A DNA stretch of 64,000 bases, from the NCBI RefSeq assembly GCF_017848315.1, contig NZ_JAFKEC010000001.1:186001-250000 (forward strand), read 5' to 3'. Source of the DNA: Pseudomonas palmensis (GTDB lineage Bacteria; Pseudomonadota; Gammaproteobacteria; Pseudomonadales; Pseudomonadaceae). Numbering within the stretch: position 1 is the first letter of the stretch; each line of letters opens with the position of its first letter. Under the pieces are notes generated by a model, which saw only the letters and a program-made list of their open reading frames with translations, did no database searches and was not told the DNA's origin. Both the position numbers and the translations under genes were made by a program. Below are positions 17,760 to 28,171 of the stretch, in pieces.

Positions 17760-19442
17760 ATGAAAGACAAGCCCGCGAAGCCCGGGGTACCGACCCCCGC
17801 TGCCTATCTCAACGTGCGCAGCGCCATCAGTGGCCTGCGCGGTCGCGACCTGCTGTCGACGGTGCACCAGCTGGGGCGCCACGGCCTGCGTCACCCGCTG
17901 CACACGGCGCGCCACCTGCTGGCGCTGGGTGGCCAGCTGGGGCGCGTGATGCTGGGCGATACCCCCTACCAGCCCTCGCCACGCGACACCCGCTTCAACG
18001 ACCCGGCCTGGCAGCTCAACCCGCTGTACCGACGCGGCCTGCAGGCCTACCTGGCCTGGCAGCAGCAGACCTGCCAGTGGATCGACGAGAGCCAGCTGGA
18101 CGACGATGACCGCGCCCGCGCGCACTTCGTGTTCTCGCTGCTCAACGATGCAATGTCGCCCAGCAACACCCTGCTCAACCCGGCGGCGGTCAAGGAGCTG
18201 CTGAACTCCGGCGGGCTGAGCCTGGTGCGCGGCTTGAACCACCTGCTCGACGACCTGCGCCACAACGACGGCCTGCCACGCCAGGTCAACCCGGACGCCT
18301 TCGAGGTGGGCAGGAACCTGGCCAGCACCGCCGGCGCGGTGGTGTTTCGCAACGAGCTGCTGGAGCTGATCCAGTACCGCCCGATGAGCGAAAAACAGTA
18401 CGCCCGGCCCCTGCTGGTGGTGCCGCCGCAGATCAACAAGTTCTACATCTTCGACCTCAGCCCGACCAACAGCTTTGTGCAGTACGCCCTCAAGAACGGC
18501 CTGCAGACCTTCATGATCAGCTGGCGCAACCCCGACGCCCGGCATCGCGAATGGGGCCTGTCGAGCTACGTGGCGGCGGTCGAGGAAGCCATGAACGTGT
18601 GCCGCTCGATCACCGGCAGCCGCGACGTCAACCTGCTTGGCGCCTGTGCCGGCGGGTTGACCATCGCGGCCCTGCAGGGTCACCTGCAGGCCAAGCGCCA
18701 GATGCGCCGGGTGCACAGCGCCACCTACCTGGTCAGCCTGCTCGACAGCCAGTTCGACAGCCCCGCCAGCCTGTTCGCCGACGAGCAGACCCTGGAGGCG
18801 GCCAAGCGCCGCTCCTACCAGCAGGGCGTGCTGGAGGGCCGCGAGATGGCACGGGTGTTCGCCTGGATGCGCCCCAACGACCTGATCTGGAACTACTTCG
18901 TCAACAACTACCTGCTGGGCAAGGCGCCCCCGGCATTCGACATCCTGTACTGGAACAACGACAACAGCCGCCTGCCGGCCGCGCTGCACGGCGATCTGCT
19001 GGACTTCTTCAAATTCAACCCGCTGACGCACGCCGACGGCCTCGAGGTGTGCGGCACGCCGATCGACCTGCACAAGGTCACGGTGGACAGCTTCCACGTG
19101 GCCGGCAGCAACGACCACATCACCCCGTGGGACGCGGTGTACCGCTCGGCCCTGCTGCTGGGCGGCGAACGGCGCTTCGTGCTGGCCAACAGCGGGCATG
19201 TGCAGAGCATCCTCAACCCGCCGGGCCACCCCAAGGCGCATTTTGTCGAGAACCCCAGGCTGAGCAGCGACCCGCGGGCCTGGTACCACGATGCGCAGAA
19301 GGTCGAGGGCAGCTGGTGGCCGCAGTGGCTCGACTGGATACAGGCGCGCTCCGGTGCGCAGCGCGAAACCCGCCTGTCGCTGGGCAGCGCCAATTACCCT
19401 CCCATGGACCCCGCACCCGGCACCTACGTGCTGGTGCGCTGA
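17760..19442 (+). CDS. phaC2: Class II poly(3-hydroxyalkanoate) synthase 2
   Basis: Second mcl-PHA synthase, 560 residues. The catalytic Cys is again residue 296, here in GACAGG instead of GACSGG. The Asp in VAGSNDHITPW and His in ANSGHVQS complete the triad. The paralogue pair flanking phaZ is the standard pseudomonad arrangement; PhaC2 is usually the less active or differently specific enzyme. It lies 118 bases after phaZ and 13 bases before phaD. Confidence 0.98.
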   Translation: MKDKPAKPGVPTPAAYLNVRSAISGLRGRDLLSTVHQLGRHGLRHPLHTARHLLALGGQLGRVMLGDTPYQPSPRDTRFNDPAWQLNPLYRRGLQAYLAWQQQTCQWIDESQLDDDDRARAHFVFSLLNDAMSPSNTLLNPAAVKELLNSGGLSLVRGLNHLLDDLRHNDGLPRQVNPDAFEVGRNLASTAGAVVFRNELLELIQYRPMSEKQYARPLLVVPPQINKFYIFDLSPTNSFVQYALKNGLQTFMISWRNPDARHREWGLSSYVAAVEEAMNVCRSITGSRDVNLLGACAGGLTIAALQGHLQAKRQMRRVHSATYLVSLLDSQFDSPASLFADEQTLEAAKRRSYQQGVLEGREMARVFAWMRPNDLIWNYFVNNYLLGKAPPAFDILYWNNDNSRLPAALHGDLLDFFKFNPLTHADGLEVCGTPIDLHKVTVDSFHVAGSNDHITPWDAVYRSALLLGGERRFVLANSGHVQSILNPPGHPKAHFVENPRLSSDPRAWYHDAQKVEGSWWPQWLDWIQARSGAQRETRLSLGSANYPPMDPAPGTYVLVR

Positions 19443-19455
19443 GCAAGAAGAACGG

Positions 19456-20070
19456 ATGAAGACCCGCGACCGTATCCTGGAGTGCGCCCTGCACCTGTTC
19501 AATCGTCAGGGCGAGCCGAATGTCTCGACGCTGGAAATCGCCAACGAGATGGGCATCAGCCCGGGCAACCTGTACTACCACTTCCACGGCAAGGAGCCAC
19601 TGGTGCTGGGCCTGTTCGAGCGTTTCGAGGAGGAGCTGACGCCCCTGCTCGACCCGCCCCTGGAGGTGCGCCTGGATGCCGAGGACTACTGGCTGTTCCT
19701 GCACCTGATCGTGGAGCGCATGGCGCAGTACCGCTTTCTGTTCCAGGACCTGTCCAACCTTACCGGGCGCCTGCCCAAGCTGGCGCGGGGCATGCGCACC
19801 CTGCTCAATGCGCTCAAGCGCACGCTGGCGGCATTGCTGGCGAGCCTCAAGGCGCATGGGCAGGTGACCAGCGATACCCGCGCACTGGGGCAACTGGTGG
19901 AGCAGATCAGCATGACCTTGCTGTTCTCGCTGGACTACCAGCGGATTCTGGCGCGCGAGGGCGAGGTCGGGATCGTGGTGTACCAGGTGATGATGCTGGT
20001 GGCGCCGCACCTGGAGGTGGAGTCACGCCTGGCGGCGGAGCAACTGGCCCTGAGGTACCTGGAGGGCTGA
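19456..20070 (+). CDS. phaD: PhaD, TetR-family activator of pha genes
   Basis: TetR-type regulator of 204 residues. The N-terminal helix-turn-helix region includes NEMGISPGNLYYHFHGKEPL at about 33-52; the rest is an all-helical ligand domain. In P. putida PhaD activates phaC1 and phaI promoters in response to a fatty-acid-derived ligand. It is the last gene of the phaC1ZC2D run, starting at the ATG at 19456, and is followed by a REP and a bidirectional terminator shared with phaF. Confidence 0.95.
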   Translation: MKTRDRILECALHLFNRQGEPNVSTLEIANEMGISPGNLYYHFHGKEPLVLGLFERFEEELTPLLDPPLEVRLDAEDYWLFLHLIVERMAQYRFLFQDLSNLTGRLPKLARGMRTLLNALKRTLAALLASLKAHGQVTSDTRALGQLVEQISMTLLFSLDYQRILAREGEVGIVVYQVMMLVAPHLEVESRLAAEQLALRYLEG

Positions 20071-20078
20071 GGGTCCCA

Positions 20079-20145
20079 TCGCGGAACAAGCCCGCGCCTG
20101 CAAGGAAGGCAGTGATCCCTGTGGGAGCGGGCTTGACCCGCGATG
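20079..20145. repeat. REP pair, family B
   Basis: Inverted copies of the GCGGGTCAAGCCCGC-type repeat lie just after phaD. The left copy is degenerate (GCGGAACAAGCCCGC). Confidence 0.85.
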
Positions 20146-20169
20146 AGGCCAGCACAGGCACCCCACATA

Positions 20170-20199
20170 AAAACGCCCGGCACACAGGCCGGGCGTTTT
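20170..20199. terminator. Bidirectional terminator between phaD and phaF
   Basis: AAAACGCCCGGC pairs with GCCGGGCGTTTT over a six-base loop, giving a T-run on either strand. It serves both convergent units. Confidence 0.9.
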
Positions 20200-20217
20200 C
20201 TGTACAGCTACCTCGAG

Positions 20218-21003
20218 TCAGGCCTGGCTGGCCGGGCTCGAAGGTGCTGGTGCTGCCGACGCGGCTGGCGCCGCAGTGGCCGCCGGGCTTGGCGCCGGTG
20301 CCGCACTGGCACTTGGCGCTGCCGGTTTGGCCGCTGCGGGCTTGGCTGCAGCAGGCTTGGCCGGGGCTTTCTTCACCGCTGGCTTTTTCGCTGCTGCCGG
20401 CTTGGCGGCAGGTTTTGCGGCAGGTTTGGCCGCCGCTTTCGCTGCAGGCTTGGCGGCTGCGGTTTTCGCCGCGGCCGGCTTGGCTGCTGGCTTGGCCGCT
20501 GCTGGTTTGGCCGCCGCAGTTTTGGCCACAGGCTTGGCCGCCGCTTTCGGTGCTGCCTTGGCCAGTGGCTTGGCCGGCGCCTTGGCCGAGACCGACTTGA
20601 CCGAGGCACCGGTCAGTTTCTCGATCTGCTTGGTCAGGGTGTCGACCTGCTGGTGCAGTGCCTTGACCTCATTGCGGCTGGGCACGCCCAGGCGCGAGAT
20701 GGCACTGTTCAGGCGCTTGTCGAAAGCCTCTTCGAGTTCGCTCCACTTGCCCAGTGCGCGGTCTTTCACGTCGCCTACGCGCGAGGTCGCAGACTTGGCA
20801 CTGGCCTTGGCCGAGTTGACGCTGCCCTTGGCCTGCTTTTCAGCTTTCTCACCGTCCTTGACCAGGGTTTCGAAAAGCTTGCTGCCGTCCTGATCGATCT
20901 TGGAGTAGATACCCAAACCAGCCAGCCAGATCTTGCGGGAATACTTTTCGATCCCCCCGACCCAGGAGCTGCTCTCTTTCTCAGTTGTCTTTTTGCCAGC
21001 CAT
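20218..21003 (-). CDS. phaF: PhaF, phasin with histone-like C-terminus
   Basis: PHA granule-associated protein of 261 residues. The N-terminal half is the phasin domain, with the signature YSRKIWLAGLGIYSK shared with PhaI. A leucine-rich helical linker follows, and then a long Ala/Lys/Pro region from about 140 made of AAKPA-type repeats like histone H1. In P. putida the N-terminal part binds granules and the C-terminal part binds DNA, distributing granules at division. The start is the ATG at 21003 behind AAGGAG; the frame opens ten codons earlier without a ribosome site. It lies ten bases after phaI. Confidence 0.96.
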   Translation of the reverse strand: MAGKKTTEKESSSWVGGIEKYSRKIWLAGLGIYSKIDQDGSKLFETLVKDGEKAEKQAKGSVNSAKASAKSATSRVGDVKDRALGKWSELEEAFDKRLNSAISRLGVPSRNEVKALHQQVDTLTKQIEKLTGASVKSVSAKAPAKPLAKAAPKAAAKPVAKTAAAKPAAAKPAAKPAAAKTAAAKPAAKAAAKPAAKPAAKPAAAKKPAVKKAPAKPAAAKPAAAKPAAPSASAAPAPSPAATAAPAASAAPAPSSPASQA

Positions 21004-21013
21004 CCCGCTCTCC

Positions 21014-21436
21014 TTATTGTTTGCGTGCGACACGATCGAGCAACAGCGTCAGCTCTTCGAGCTTGGCAGAAAGTGCCTCCACGTCATGTTTAGACGGAAT
21101 GCCGATGCGATTCAAGGCGCTGGCGACCCGTGTGTCGAAAGCCTTTTCGATTTTATCCAGCTGAACTTCGACCTTGCCCTTCACGCTGCCCAGTTCCTGC
21201 CTGGCGGACTGGATCTCGCTGTTGGCGGCATCGAGTTCGTGGTCGAGGCGTTTCTTGCCTTTTTTCTCCACGGTTTCGCCGGCCTTGACCAGCTCCTTCA
21301 GGTACTCGGCGCCCTCCTGCCCGACCCGGGTGTAGGCCCCCAGGCCTGCCAGCCAGATCTTGCGCGCGTAGCCGCGCACCTCGCCCAGGGCCTTGCCCGG
21401 GGCGTCGTCGATTTTCTTCAGGGTCACTTTGGCCAT
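21014..21436 (-). CDS. phaI: PhaI, phasin
   Basis: Granule-associated phasin of 140 residues, homologous to the N-terminal half of PhaF. The shared block here reads YARKIWLAGLGAYTR. A predicted coiled coil covers roughly 60-135. The start at 21436 (MAKVTLKKIDD) has GAGG upstream; a longer frame from 21499 lacks support. It is the first gene of phaI-phaF, transcribed against phaC1ZC2D. Confidence 0.95.
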   Translation of the reverse strand: MAKVTLKKIDDAPGKALGEVRGYARKIWLAGLGAYTRVGQEGAEYLKELVKAGETVEKKGKKRLDHELDAANSEIQSARQELGSVKGKVEVQLDKIEKAFDTRVASALNRIGIPSKHDVEALSAKLEELTLLLDRVARKQ

Positions 21437-21564
21437 GCTCTGCACCTCACGCTTGAACGGAAATGGAGTTACGCCCGTGAAAGTTGGGCTTGGGCACAAA
21501 GGTAGGGGGAAAAATTAGAATCCTCACCCTAAGGGCAGGATTTGCTGTGCAGCGAAGGCCCCTG

Positions 21565-21631
21565 TCGCGGGTCAAGCCCGCGCCCACAGGGCCTGCAGTG
21601 AACCTGCGGGGCCGCTTGACCCGCGACAGCG
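21565..21631. repeat. REP pair, family B
   Basis: Inverted CGCGGGTCAAGCCCGCG / GCTTGACCCGCGA copies lie between phaI and the upstream PHA-system gene, immediately after that gene's stop codon. Confidence 0.88.
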
Positions 21632-21634
21632 GTT

Positions 21635-21910
21635 TCAGGCCAGGGCCTTGTCCAGGGCCCGCTCGATCTCGGCCTTGATCGTGCCGCCCATCATCGACAG
21701 CATCATCCCGAGCTTCAACTCCACCCGGATGCTGTCGTCGCCGATATCGATGCTGCCATTGGCACCGCTGCGCCTGACCTCTACCCGGTCACCATTCCAC
21801 TGCGCCTTGAGGTCGTACTCGCGGGTCAGCTTGTCCACCAGGGCTTCGGCCTTTTCCCGGGCCGCTGCGCGCCCCAGGCTGTGTTTGCGTTCGACGCTGA
21901 TCTGGGTCAT
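21635..21910 (-). CDS. Polyhydroxyalkanoic acid system family protein
   Basis: A 91-residue protein of the small PHA_gran_rgn type found beside pha genes in proteobacteria. It shows the family's N-terminal ISVERKHSLGRAAAREKAE, a central beta region (WNGDRVEVRR), and a C-terminal helix after LGMMLSMMGGTIKAEIE. The role is unproven. It is separated from phaI by a REP pair, so it is likely its own unit. It is divergent from ubiE, with 125 bases between the two starts. Confidence 0.85.
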   Translation of the reverse strand: MTQISVERKHSLGRAAAREKAEALVDKLTREYDLKAQWNGDRVEVRRSGANGSIDIGDDSIRVELKLGMMLSMMGGTIKAEIERALDKALA

Positions 21911-22035
21911 TCAATCAATCCTGGCTAGAAGGGCATACTCCCATTATGCCCCTGCCTCCGCCTGCGACACACCCCGCCAAGACAAATGCAGCCGCACGCC
22001 CTAGAATGGCCAGTAATTTTTTCCGGTGAAGCGAT

Positions 22036-22806
22036 ATGAACGACCAGCGCAAAGGCGAACACGCCGAACCCACCACCCACTTCGGCTACAAGGATGTCCC
22101 CGAAAGTCAGAAGGCCGAGAAAGTCGCCGAAGTCTTTCACTCGGTGGCCGCCAAGTACGACCTGATGAACGATGTGCTCTCCGGCGGCATGCACCGCCTG
22201 TGGAAGCGCTTCACCATCGAGCTGTCGGGCGTGCGCCCTGGCAACCGCGTGCTCGACATCGCCGGCGGCACCGGCGACCTGGCGCGCAAGTTCTCGCAGC
22301 TGGTCGGCCCCACCGGCCAGGTGGTACTGGCCGACATCAACGCCTCGATGCTCAAGGTCGGTCGTGACCGCCTGCTCGACAAGGGCGTGGCCGGCAACAT
22401 CGAGTTCGTCCAGGCCGACGCCGAGAAGCTGCCCTTCCCCGACAACCATTTCGACTGCGTGACCATCGCCTTCGGCCTGCGCAACGTGACCCACAAGGAC
22501 GACGCGATCCGCTCGATGCTGCGCGTGCTCAAGCCGGGCGGCCGCCTGCTGGTGCTGGAGTTCTCCAAGCCGACCAACAAGCTGATGTCCAAGGTCTACG
22601 ATGCCTACTCGTTCGCCTTCATGCCGCTGGCCGGCAAGCTGATCACCAACGACGCGGACAGCTACCGCTACCTCGCCGAATCGATCCGCATGCACCCCGA
22701 CCAGGAAACCCTCAAGGCCATGATGGTCGACGCCGGTTTCGACCGCGTCACCTACCACAACATGACCAGCGGTATCGTGGCCCTGCACCGCGGTATCAAA
22801 CCCTGA
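22036..22806 (+). CDS. ubiE: UbiE, ubiquinone/menaquinone C-methyltransferase
   Basis: SAM-dependent C-methyltransferase of ubiquinone synthesis, 256 residues. The SAM-binding motif I is [15 protein letters not shown]. The family segments [18 protein letters not shown] and [20 protein letters not shown] are intact. It overlaps ubiJ by one base and heads the ubiE-ubiJ-ubiB set. Confidence 0.98.
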   Translation: MNDQRKGEHAEPTTHFGYKDVPESQKAEKVAEVFHSVAAKYDLMNDVLSGGMHRLWKRFTIELSGVRPGNRVLDIAGGTGDLARKFSQLVGPTGQVVLADINASMLKVGRDRLLDKGVAGNIEFVQADAEKLPFPDNHFDCVTIAFGLRNVTHKDDAIRSMLRVLKPGGRLLVLEFSKPTNKLMSKVYDAYSFAFMPLAGKLITNDADSYRYLAESIRMHPDQETLKAMMVDAGFDRVTYHNMTSGIVALHRGIKP

Positions 22807-23429
22807 TGTTGCTGGCCGGGCTGCTCGCCAGCGTCGAACACGGTCTCAACCGTGTGTTGCGCATGGACAGCACTGCGCTGCCGCGCCTGGCTGCGCTCGA
22901 GGGCAAGATCATTGCCATCGACTGCCGCCAGCCGGCGCTGCAGCTGTACATCCTGCCCGGCGATGAAGGCCTGATGCTCGCCAGCCACTGGGAAACCAAG
23001 GCCGACTGCACCCTGCGTGCGCCGGCCAGCAGCCTGCTGCAACTGGCCCTGAGCCAGGACAAGCCGGCGGTGCTGCACAGCCCGCAGGTGGAACTCGAAG
23101 GCGACAGCGCGGTGCTGCTCGACCTGGTCGGCGTGCTGCAGGACCTGGAGCTGGACTGGGAGTACGAACTCTCGCGCTGGCTCGGCCCGGTCGCCACCCA
23201 GCTGATCGGCGGCCACCTGCGCAGCCGCGCGCGCTGGACCCGCCAGGGCCTGGCCAGCCTCAACCAGAACCTTGGCGAATACCTGGCCGAAGAGGCCCGC
23301 ACCCTGGTCGGCCAGCGCGAAGCCGAAGCGCGCTTCGCCGAGCTCGATGCCCTGAAAATCGATGTAGAACGCCTCGAGGCACGCATTGCGCGCCTTGCCC
23401 GATCCCTTGAATCCAGCGATAACGCATGA
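22806..23429 (+). CDS. ubiJ: UbiJ, SCP2-domain ubiquinone biosynthesis accessory factor
   Basis: Protein of 207 residues with an N-terminal SCP2-like lipid-binding domain and a C-terminal coiled coil ([20 protein letters not shown]). In E. coli UbiJ (YigP) is an assembly factor for the aerobic Ubi complex, presumably holding hydrophobic intermediates. It overlaps ubiE by one base and ubiB by four bases. Confidence 0.92.
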   Translation: MLLAGLLASVEHGLNRVLRMDSTALPRLAALEGKIIAIDCRQPALQLYILPGDEGLMLASHWETKADCTLRAPASSLLQLALSQDKPAVLHSPQVELEGDSAVLLDLVGVLQDLELDWEYELSRWLGPVATQLIGGHLRSRARWTRQGLASLNQNLGEYLAEEARTLVGQREAEARFAELDALKIDVERLEARIARLARSLESSDNA

Positions 23430-25030
23430 AGCTGCTTGCCGTCCGCCGTCTGTTGCGCATCCAGCGCGTCGTGATCCGCTACCGTCTCGATGACCTGCTG
23501 TTCGACCTGCCCCTGCCCTGGTGGCTGATGACCCTGCGTTTCGCCATGCCCTGGCGCTGGCTGCCGCGCAAGCCGTCGCCCCTGAGCCGTGGCGCGCGCC
23601 TGCGCCTGGCGCTGCAGGACCTGGGCCCGATCTTCATCAAGTTCGGCCAGCTGCTCTCCACCCGCCGTGACCTGCTGCCCGCCGACATCGCCGACGAGCT
23701 GATGCTGTTGCAGGACCGCGTGCCGCCCTTCGACCCGCAAAAGGCCGTGGCGCTGATCGAATCGCAGCTCGGCGCCAAGGTGGGCGAGATCTTCAGCCGC
23801 TTCGACGTCGAACCGCTGGCCTCGGCCTCGGTGGCCCAGGTGCACGCGGCGCGCCTCAAGAGCGGCGAGGAGGTGGTGGTCAAGGTGGTGCGCCCAGGCC
23901 TCAAGCCGATCATCGCGCAGGACCTGGCCTGGCTGTTCCTGATCGCTCGCGGCGCCGAGCGGGTGTCGGCCGATGCCCGCCTGCTGCACCCGGTCGAGGT
24001 GGTCAACGATTACGAGAAGACCATCTACGACGAGCTCGACCTGCTGCGCGAGGCGGCCAACGCCAGCCAACTGCGACGCAACTTCGAAGGCTCGGAGATG
24101 ATGTACGTGCCCCAGGTGTACTGGGACCTGTGCCGGCCCAAGGTGCTGGTGATGGAGCGCATCTATGGCGTGCAGGTCACTGACCTTGCCACCCTGGCCG
24201 ACCAGCGCACCGACATGAAGCTGCTGGCCGAGCGCGGCGTCGAGATCTTCTTCACCCAGGTGTTTCGCGACAGCTTCTTCCACGCCGACATGCACCCGGG
24301 CAACATCTTCGTCAGCACCGTCAAGCCGTGGAGCCCGCAGTACATCGCGATCGACTGCGGCATCGTGGGCAGCCTCACCCCCGAGGACCAGGACTACCTG
24401 GCACGCAACCTGTTCGCCTTCTTCAAGCGTGACTACCGTCGCGTGGCCCAGTTGCACATCGACTCGGGCTGGGTACCGGCGCAGACCAAGCTCAACGAAT
24501 TCGAGGCGGCGATCCGCACCGTGTGCGAGCCGATCTTCGAAAAACCGTTAAAGGATATTTCCTTCGGCCAGGTGCTGATGCGCCTGTTCCAGACCGCGCG
24601 GCGCTTCAACATGGAAGTGCAACCGCAACTGGTGCTGCTGCAGAAGACCCTGCTCAACATCGAGGGCCTGGGCCGTCAGCTGTACCCTGACCTGGACCTG
24701 TGGAGCACCGCCCAGCCGTTTCTGGAGCGCTGGATGCGCGAGCGGGTCAGCCCGAAAAACGTGCTGCAGAACCTGCACAGCCAGGTCGAGCAACTGCCGC
24801 ACCTGGCCGGCATGACCCGCGACCTGCTCGAACGCATGTCGCAACCGCACCTGAACGACCCGCCGCCACCCTGGCAGCAGCGCGATCGCTGGGCCCTGCG
24901 CCTGCTCGGTGCCGGCCTGCTGGCGGGCGGCGCAACCCTCGCCGCAGGTGCCGTGAGCCTCAGCGCCCCGGCAGCCTGGCCGGCCTGGCTGATGCTGGCC
25001 GGGGGCCTTTACCTGATCGTGCGCCGATAG
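23426..25030 (+). CDS. ubiB: UbiB, atypical kinase/ATPase for ubiquinone synthesis
   Basis: ABC1/ADCK family protein of 534 residues. The KxGQ-type element appears as [16 protein letters not shown], the nucleotide-binding region as [15 protein letters not shown], and the catalytic-type loop as [13 protein letters not shown]. Two hydrophobic C-terminal segments (about 490-530) anchor it in the membrane. UbiB is needed for ubiquinone synthesis, probably by handling membrane-bound precursors. It overlaps ubiJ by four bases. Confidence 0.97.
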   Translation: MKLLAVRRLLRIQRVVIRYRLDDLLFDLPLPWWLMTLRFAMPWRWLPRKPSPLSRGARLRLALQDLGPIFIKFGQLLSTRRDLLPADIADELMLLQDRVPPFDPQKAVALIESQLGAKVGEIFSRFDVEPLASASVAQVHAARLKSGEEVVVKVVRPGLKPIIAQDLAWLFLIARGAERVSADARLLHPVEVVNDYEKTIYDELDLLREAANASQLRRNFEGSEMMYVPQVYWDLCRPKVLVMERIYGVQVTDLATLADQRTDMKLLAERGVEIFFTQVFRDSFFHADMHPGNIFVSTVKPWSPQYIAIDCGIVGSLTPEDQDYLARNLFAFFKRDYRRVAQLHIDSGWVPAQTKLNEFEAAIRTVCEPIFEKPLKDISFGQVLMRLFQTARRFNMEVQPQLVLLQKTLLNIEGLGRQLYPDLDLWSTAQPFLERWMRERVSPKNVLQNLHSQVEQLPHLAGMTRDLLERMSQPHLNDPPPPWQQRDRWALRLLGAGLLAGGATLAAGAVSLSAPAAWPAWLMLAGGLYLIVRR

Positions 25031-25102
25031 CCAGCCTGCTGCGTGGCTGGCACACTAGCAGGTGGCATCGGTGCGGGACCGTGGCCTATTTTGGAGTCGA
25101 AC

Positions 25103-25495
25103 ATGAAAGACTGGCTGGACGAGATCAACTGGAACAGCGATGGCCTGGTACCGGCGATCGCCCAGGACCACAAGACCGGGCGCGTGCTGATGATGGCCTG
25201 GATGAACCGCGAGGCCCTGAGCCTGACTGCCGCCGAGCAGCGCGCCATCTACTGGTCGCGTTCGCGTGGCAAACTGTGGCGCAAGGGCGAAGAGTCCGGC
25301 CACGTGCAGAAGCTGCATGAAATGCGCCTGGACTGCGACGCCGACGTGATCATCCTGATGGTCGAGCAACTGGGCCACATCGCCTGCCATACCGGCCGTG
25401 AAAGCTGCTTCTACCGCGTGTACGAGAACGGCGCGTGGAAGACCGTCGACCCGGTACTCAAAGACCCGCATGCCATCTACAGCGCAGGACACTGA
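25103..25495 (+). CDS. hisI: Phosphoribosyl-AMP cyclohydrolase
   Basis: Third step of histidine synthesis, 130 residues. Metal-binding features are seen in [13 protein letters not shown] (Asp/Cys) and the paired Cys in [35 protein letters not shown] is a family block. As in pseudomonads, hisI and hisE are separate genes, one base apart. The start is the ATG at 25103 ([11 protein letters not shown]) behind GGAG. Confidence 0.97.
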   Translation: MKDWLDEINWNSDGLVPAIAQDHKTGRVLMMAWMNREALSLTAAEQRAIYWSRSRGKLWRKGEESGHVQKLHEMRLDCDADVIILMVEQLGHIACHTGRESCFYRVYENGAWKTVDPVLKDPHAIYSAGH

Positions 25496-25496
25496 C

Positions 25497-25832
25497 ATGA
25501 GCGACACCCTGATCCGCCTGGCCGAAGTGCTCGAATCGCGCAAGGGCGCGGCCCCCGACACCTCGTACGTGGCCAGCCTGTACCACAAGGGCCTGAACAA
25601 GATCCTGGAAAAGGTCGGCGAGGAATCGGTCGAGACCATCATCGCCGCCAAGGACGCCGCCGTCAGTGGCGAATGCAGCGATGTCATCTACGAGACCGCC
25701 GACCTGTGGTTCCATAGCATGGTCATGCTCGCCGCCCTGGGCCAGCACCCGCAGGCCGTGCTGGACGAACTGGACCGCCGCTTCGGCCTGTCCGGGCACG
25801 ACGAGAAGGCCGCCCGCCAGCCGTCGGCCTAA
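25497..25832 (+). CDS. hisE: Phosphoribosyl-ATP pyrophosphatase
   Basis: Second step of histidine synthesis, 111 residues. MazG-like fold with the motif [13 protein letters not shown] and the acidic C-terminal helix segment [16 protein letters not shown]. The ATG at 25497 follows the hisI stop by one base, so the two are translated together. Confidence 0.97.
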   Translation: MSDTLIRLAEVLESRKGAAPDTSYVASLYHKGLNKILEKVGEESVETIIAAKDAAVSGECSDVIYETADLWFHSMVMLAALGQHPQAVLDELDRRFGLSGHDEKAARQPSA

Positions 25833-25855
25833 CGAATTCAATCGAGGATTGCACC

Positions 25856-26125
25856 ATGGGTATTTTTGACTGGAAACACTGGATCGTCCTGCTGGTGGTG
25901 GTTGTACTGGTGTTCGGTACCAAGAAACTGAAAAACCTGGGCAGCGACCTGGGCGAATCGATCAAGGGCTTCAAGAAGGCCATGAACGAAGAGGAAGACA
26001 AGCCGGAGCAGCCCACCGTACAGCCTGCCCAGCCGACCCCGCCGCCCGCCGCTGCACCGCTGAACCAGCCGCAGACCTTCGATGGTCAGGCGCACAAGGT
26101 CGAAGAGCCGACCAGGAAAGAGTGA
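25856..26125 (+). CDS. tatA: TatA, twin-arginine translocase subunit
   Basis: Pore-forming subunit of the Tat pathway, which exports folded proteins. The 89-residue protein has a short N-terminus, one membrane helix (about 6-22, ending [12 protein letters not shown]), the amphipathic helix [15 protein letters not shown] and a disordered, Pro/Gln-rich tail. It begins tatA-tatB-tatC, four bases before tatB. Confidence 0.97.
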   Translation: MGIFDWKHWIVLLVVVVLVFGTKKLKNLGSDLGESIKGFKKAMNEEEDKPEQPTVQPAQPTPPPAAAPLNQPQTFDGQAHKVEEPTRKE

Positions 26126-26129
26126 ACAC

Positions 26130-26546
26130 ATGTTCGGGATCAGCTTCAGTGAGTTGTTGCTTGTCGGCCTGGTGGCCCTGCTGGTGCTCGGCCCCGAGCG
26201 CCTGCCGGGCGCTGCACGTACCGCCGGGCTGTGGATCGGCCGACTGAAACGCAGCTTCAACGCGATCAAGAACGAGGTGGAGCGCGAGATCGGTGCCGAC
26301 GATATCCGGCGTCAGCTGCACAACGAGCACATCCTCTCCATGGAGCAGGAAGCCCGGCGCATCCTCAACCCGCAATCGGTACAGCCCGATCCGGCGCACA
26401 CCCCCGGCGCGGAGCCAGCCGCCACCGCCACCGAGGCTGCGCCGGCGCCTGCACCAGAACCTGTGACTGCACCGACACCTGCACCTGCACCTGCCGTCGA
26501 AGCAGCACCGCCCACCGAACCGACACAGCCGCCGCGAGCCCCATGA
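26130..26546 (+). CDS. tatB: TatB, twin-arginine translocase subunit
   Basis: Substrate receptor component of the Tat system, 138 residues. The N-terminus [20 protein letters not shown] with the following GPERLP hinge is diagnostic. The last 60 residues are an Ala/Pro/Glu-rich low-complexity tail. The start is set at the ATG at 26130; an earlier in-frame start would precede the membrane helix with a charged segment and is rejected. The stop overlaps tatC (ATGA). Confidence 0.96.
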   Translation: MFGISFSELLLVGLVALLVLGPERLPGAARTAGLWIGRLKRSFNAIKNEVEREIGADDIRRQLHNEHILSMEQEARRILNPQSVQPDPAHTPGAEPAATATEAAPAPAPEPVTAPTPAPAPAVEAAPPTEPTQPPRAP

Positions 26547-27328
26547 GCGAAATCCCGGAAAACGACCAGCCGATGCCGCTGGTCTCGCACCTTACCGAGC
26601 TGCGCACGCGCCTGTTGCGCTGCGTCGCGGTCATCTTCGTGATCTTCGCCGGCCTGTTCGCCTTCGCCCAGCAGATCTACACCCTGGTTTCGGCACCGTT
26701 GCGCGCCCACCTGCCGGCCAACGCCACGATGATCGCCACCGACGTGGCCTCGCCGTTCCTCACGCCATTCAAGCTGACCATGATCGTCTCGCTGTTCCTG
26801 GCGATCCCGGTGATCCTGCACCAGATCTGGGGGTTCATCGCCCCCGGCCTGTACCGCCATGAAAAACGCATCGCAGTGCCGTTGCTGGTGTCGAGCATCT
26901 TCCTGTTCTATGCCGGCATGGCCTTCGCGTACTTCCTGGTGTTCCCGCTGATCTTCGGTTTCTTCGCCAGCGCCACGCCCGAAGGCGTGTCGATGATGAC
27001 CGACATCGCCAGCTACCTCGACTTCGTCATGACCCTGTTCTTCGCCTTCGGCGTGGCCTTCGAGATCCCGGTGGCGGTGATCCTGCTGGTGTGGATCGGC
27101 GTGGTCGACGTGAAGTACCTGAAGAAGATCCGCCCCTACGTCATCATCGGCTGCTTCGTGGTCGGCATGGTGCTGACCCCGCCGGACATCTTCTCGCAGA
27201 CCCTGCTGGCCGTGCCGATGTGGTTGCTGTTCGAAGTCGGCGTGCTGTTCGGCGGGCTCATCCGCAAGCGCAGTGCCCCGGTGCAGGCCGACGAGCCTGA
27301 CGACCAGCCGCCAGCCACCCAGCCGTGA
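26543..27328 (+). CDS. tatC: TatC, twin-arginine translocase subunit
   Basis: Polytopic (six-helix) membrane protein that recognises the twin-arginine signal peptide, 261 residues. The N-terminal signature [17 protein letters not shown] and the periplasmic loop segment [15 protein letters not shown] are present, and [20 protein letters not shown] is a conserved block. Overlaps tatB and rsmE by four bases at each end. Confidence 0.97.
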   Translation: MSEIPENDQPMPLVSHLTELRTRLLRCVAVIFVIFAGLFAFAQQIYTLVSAPLRAHLPANATMIATDVASPFLTPFKLTMIVSLFLAIPVILHQIWGFIAPGLYRHEKRIAVPLLVSSIFLFYAGMAFAYFLVFPLIFGFFASATPEGVSMMTDIASYLDFVMTLFFAFGVAFEIPVAVILLVWIGVVDVKYLKKIRPYVIIGCFVVGMVLTPPDIFSQTLLAVPMWLLFEVGVLFGGLIRKRSAPVQADEPDDQPPATQP

Positions 27329-28032
27329 ACCTGCTGCTGCTCGAGGAGGCCGACTTCGTCGCGGCCGACCGTGTGGTGCTGGGCGACCGGCGCTTTACCC
27401 ACATGCAGGAGATCCACCGCGTGGCGGTGGGCGACACCCTGCGCGTGGGACGCCTGGGGGGGCTGATGGGGCAGGCCGTGGTGCTGCGCCTGGAGGGCCA
27501 TGAAGCCGAACTGTCGGTCGAGTTCACCCAGCCGCCGCCGGCCAAGCTGCCGCTGACCCTGGTGCTGGCCCTGCCGCGCCCGAAGATGCTGCGCCGGGTG
27601 TTCCAGACCGTGGCCACCATGGGCGTGGGCAAGCTCATCCTGGTCAACAGTTACCGGGTCGAGAAGAGCTTCTGGCAAACCCCCTTCCTGGAGCCTGCGG
27701 CGATACGCGAGCAACTGGTGCTGGGCCTGGAGCAGGCGCGCGACACCGTGCTGCCCGAGGTGGTGATCGAGAAGCGCTTCAAGCCCTTCGTCGAAGATCG
27801 CCTGCCAGCGATTGCCGAGGGTACACTGGGCCTGGTCGGCCACCCTGGCAACCACCCGCCCTGCCCGCGCGCATTGACCGAGCCGGTGACCCTGGCGATC
27901 GGCCCGGAAGGTGGCTGGATCCCGTATGAGGTCGAGCTGCTGGGCAAGGCCGGGCTGAACCCGGTACAGCTGGGCGAGCGCATCCTGCGCGTGGAGACGG
28001 CGGTCACCGCCCTGCTGGCGCGGTTGTTCTAG
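27325..28032 (+). CDS. rsmE: RsmE, 16S rRNA m3U1498 methyltransferase
   Basis: SPOUT-class methyltransferase of 235 residues that modifies U1498 of 16S rRNA. The C-terminal knot shows [17 protein letters not shown] and [20 protein letters not shown] start overlapping the tatC stop (GTGA). Its length and motif set are standard. Confidence 0.96.
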   Translation: MNLLLLEEADFVAADRVVLGDRRFTHMQEIHRVAVGDTLRVGRLGGLMGQAVVLRLEGHEAELSVEFTQPPPAKLPLTLVLALPRPKMLRRVFQTVATMGVGKLILVNSYRVEKSFWQTPFLEPAAIREQLVLGLEQARDTVLPEVVIEKRFKPFVEDRLPAIAEGTLGLVGHPGNHPPCPRALTEPVTLAIGPEGGWIPYEVELLGKAGLNPVQLGERILRVETAVTALLARLF

Positions 28033-28092
28033 CACCGCGTCCGCTGCTGTGCGTAGGACCCGGCCTTGACGGCGACGCCTTTCACACACACC

Positions 28093-28119
28093 TTCAGTTT
28101 TGTGACCCCAGGCCGATGC
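28093..28119 (+). promoter_or_regulatory. Sigma-28 (FliA)-like promoter of chemoreceptor 1
   Basis: TTCAGTTT, eleven bases, then GCCGATGC, against the FliA consensus TAAAGTTT-N11-GCCGATAA: 12 of 16 positions with exact spacing. The predicted start lies about 45 bases before the ATG at 28172. Confidence 0.6.
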
Positions 28120-28171
28120 ATTGGCCACAGACCACGCATCCGCCCCCGCCTGACCGCAATGGAGTCACCCC

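Noticed and set aside
20218..20590. Tandem DNA repeats in phaF as a possible satellite or insertion
   Set aside because: They encode the normal AAKPA-rich histone-like tail of PhaF.
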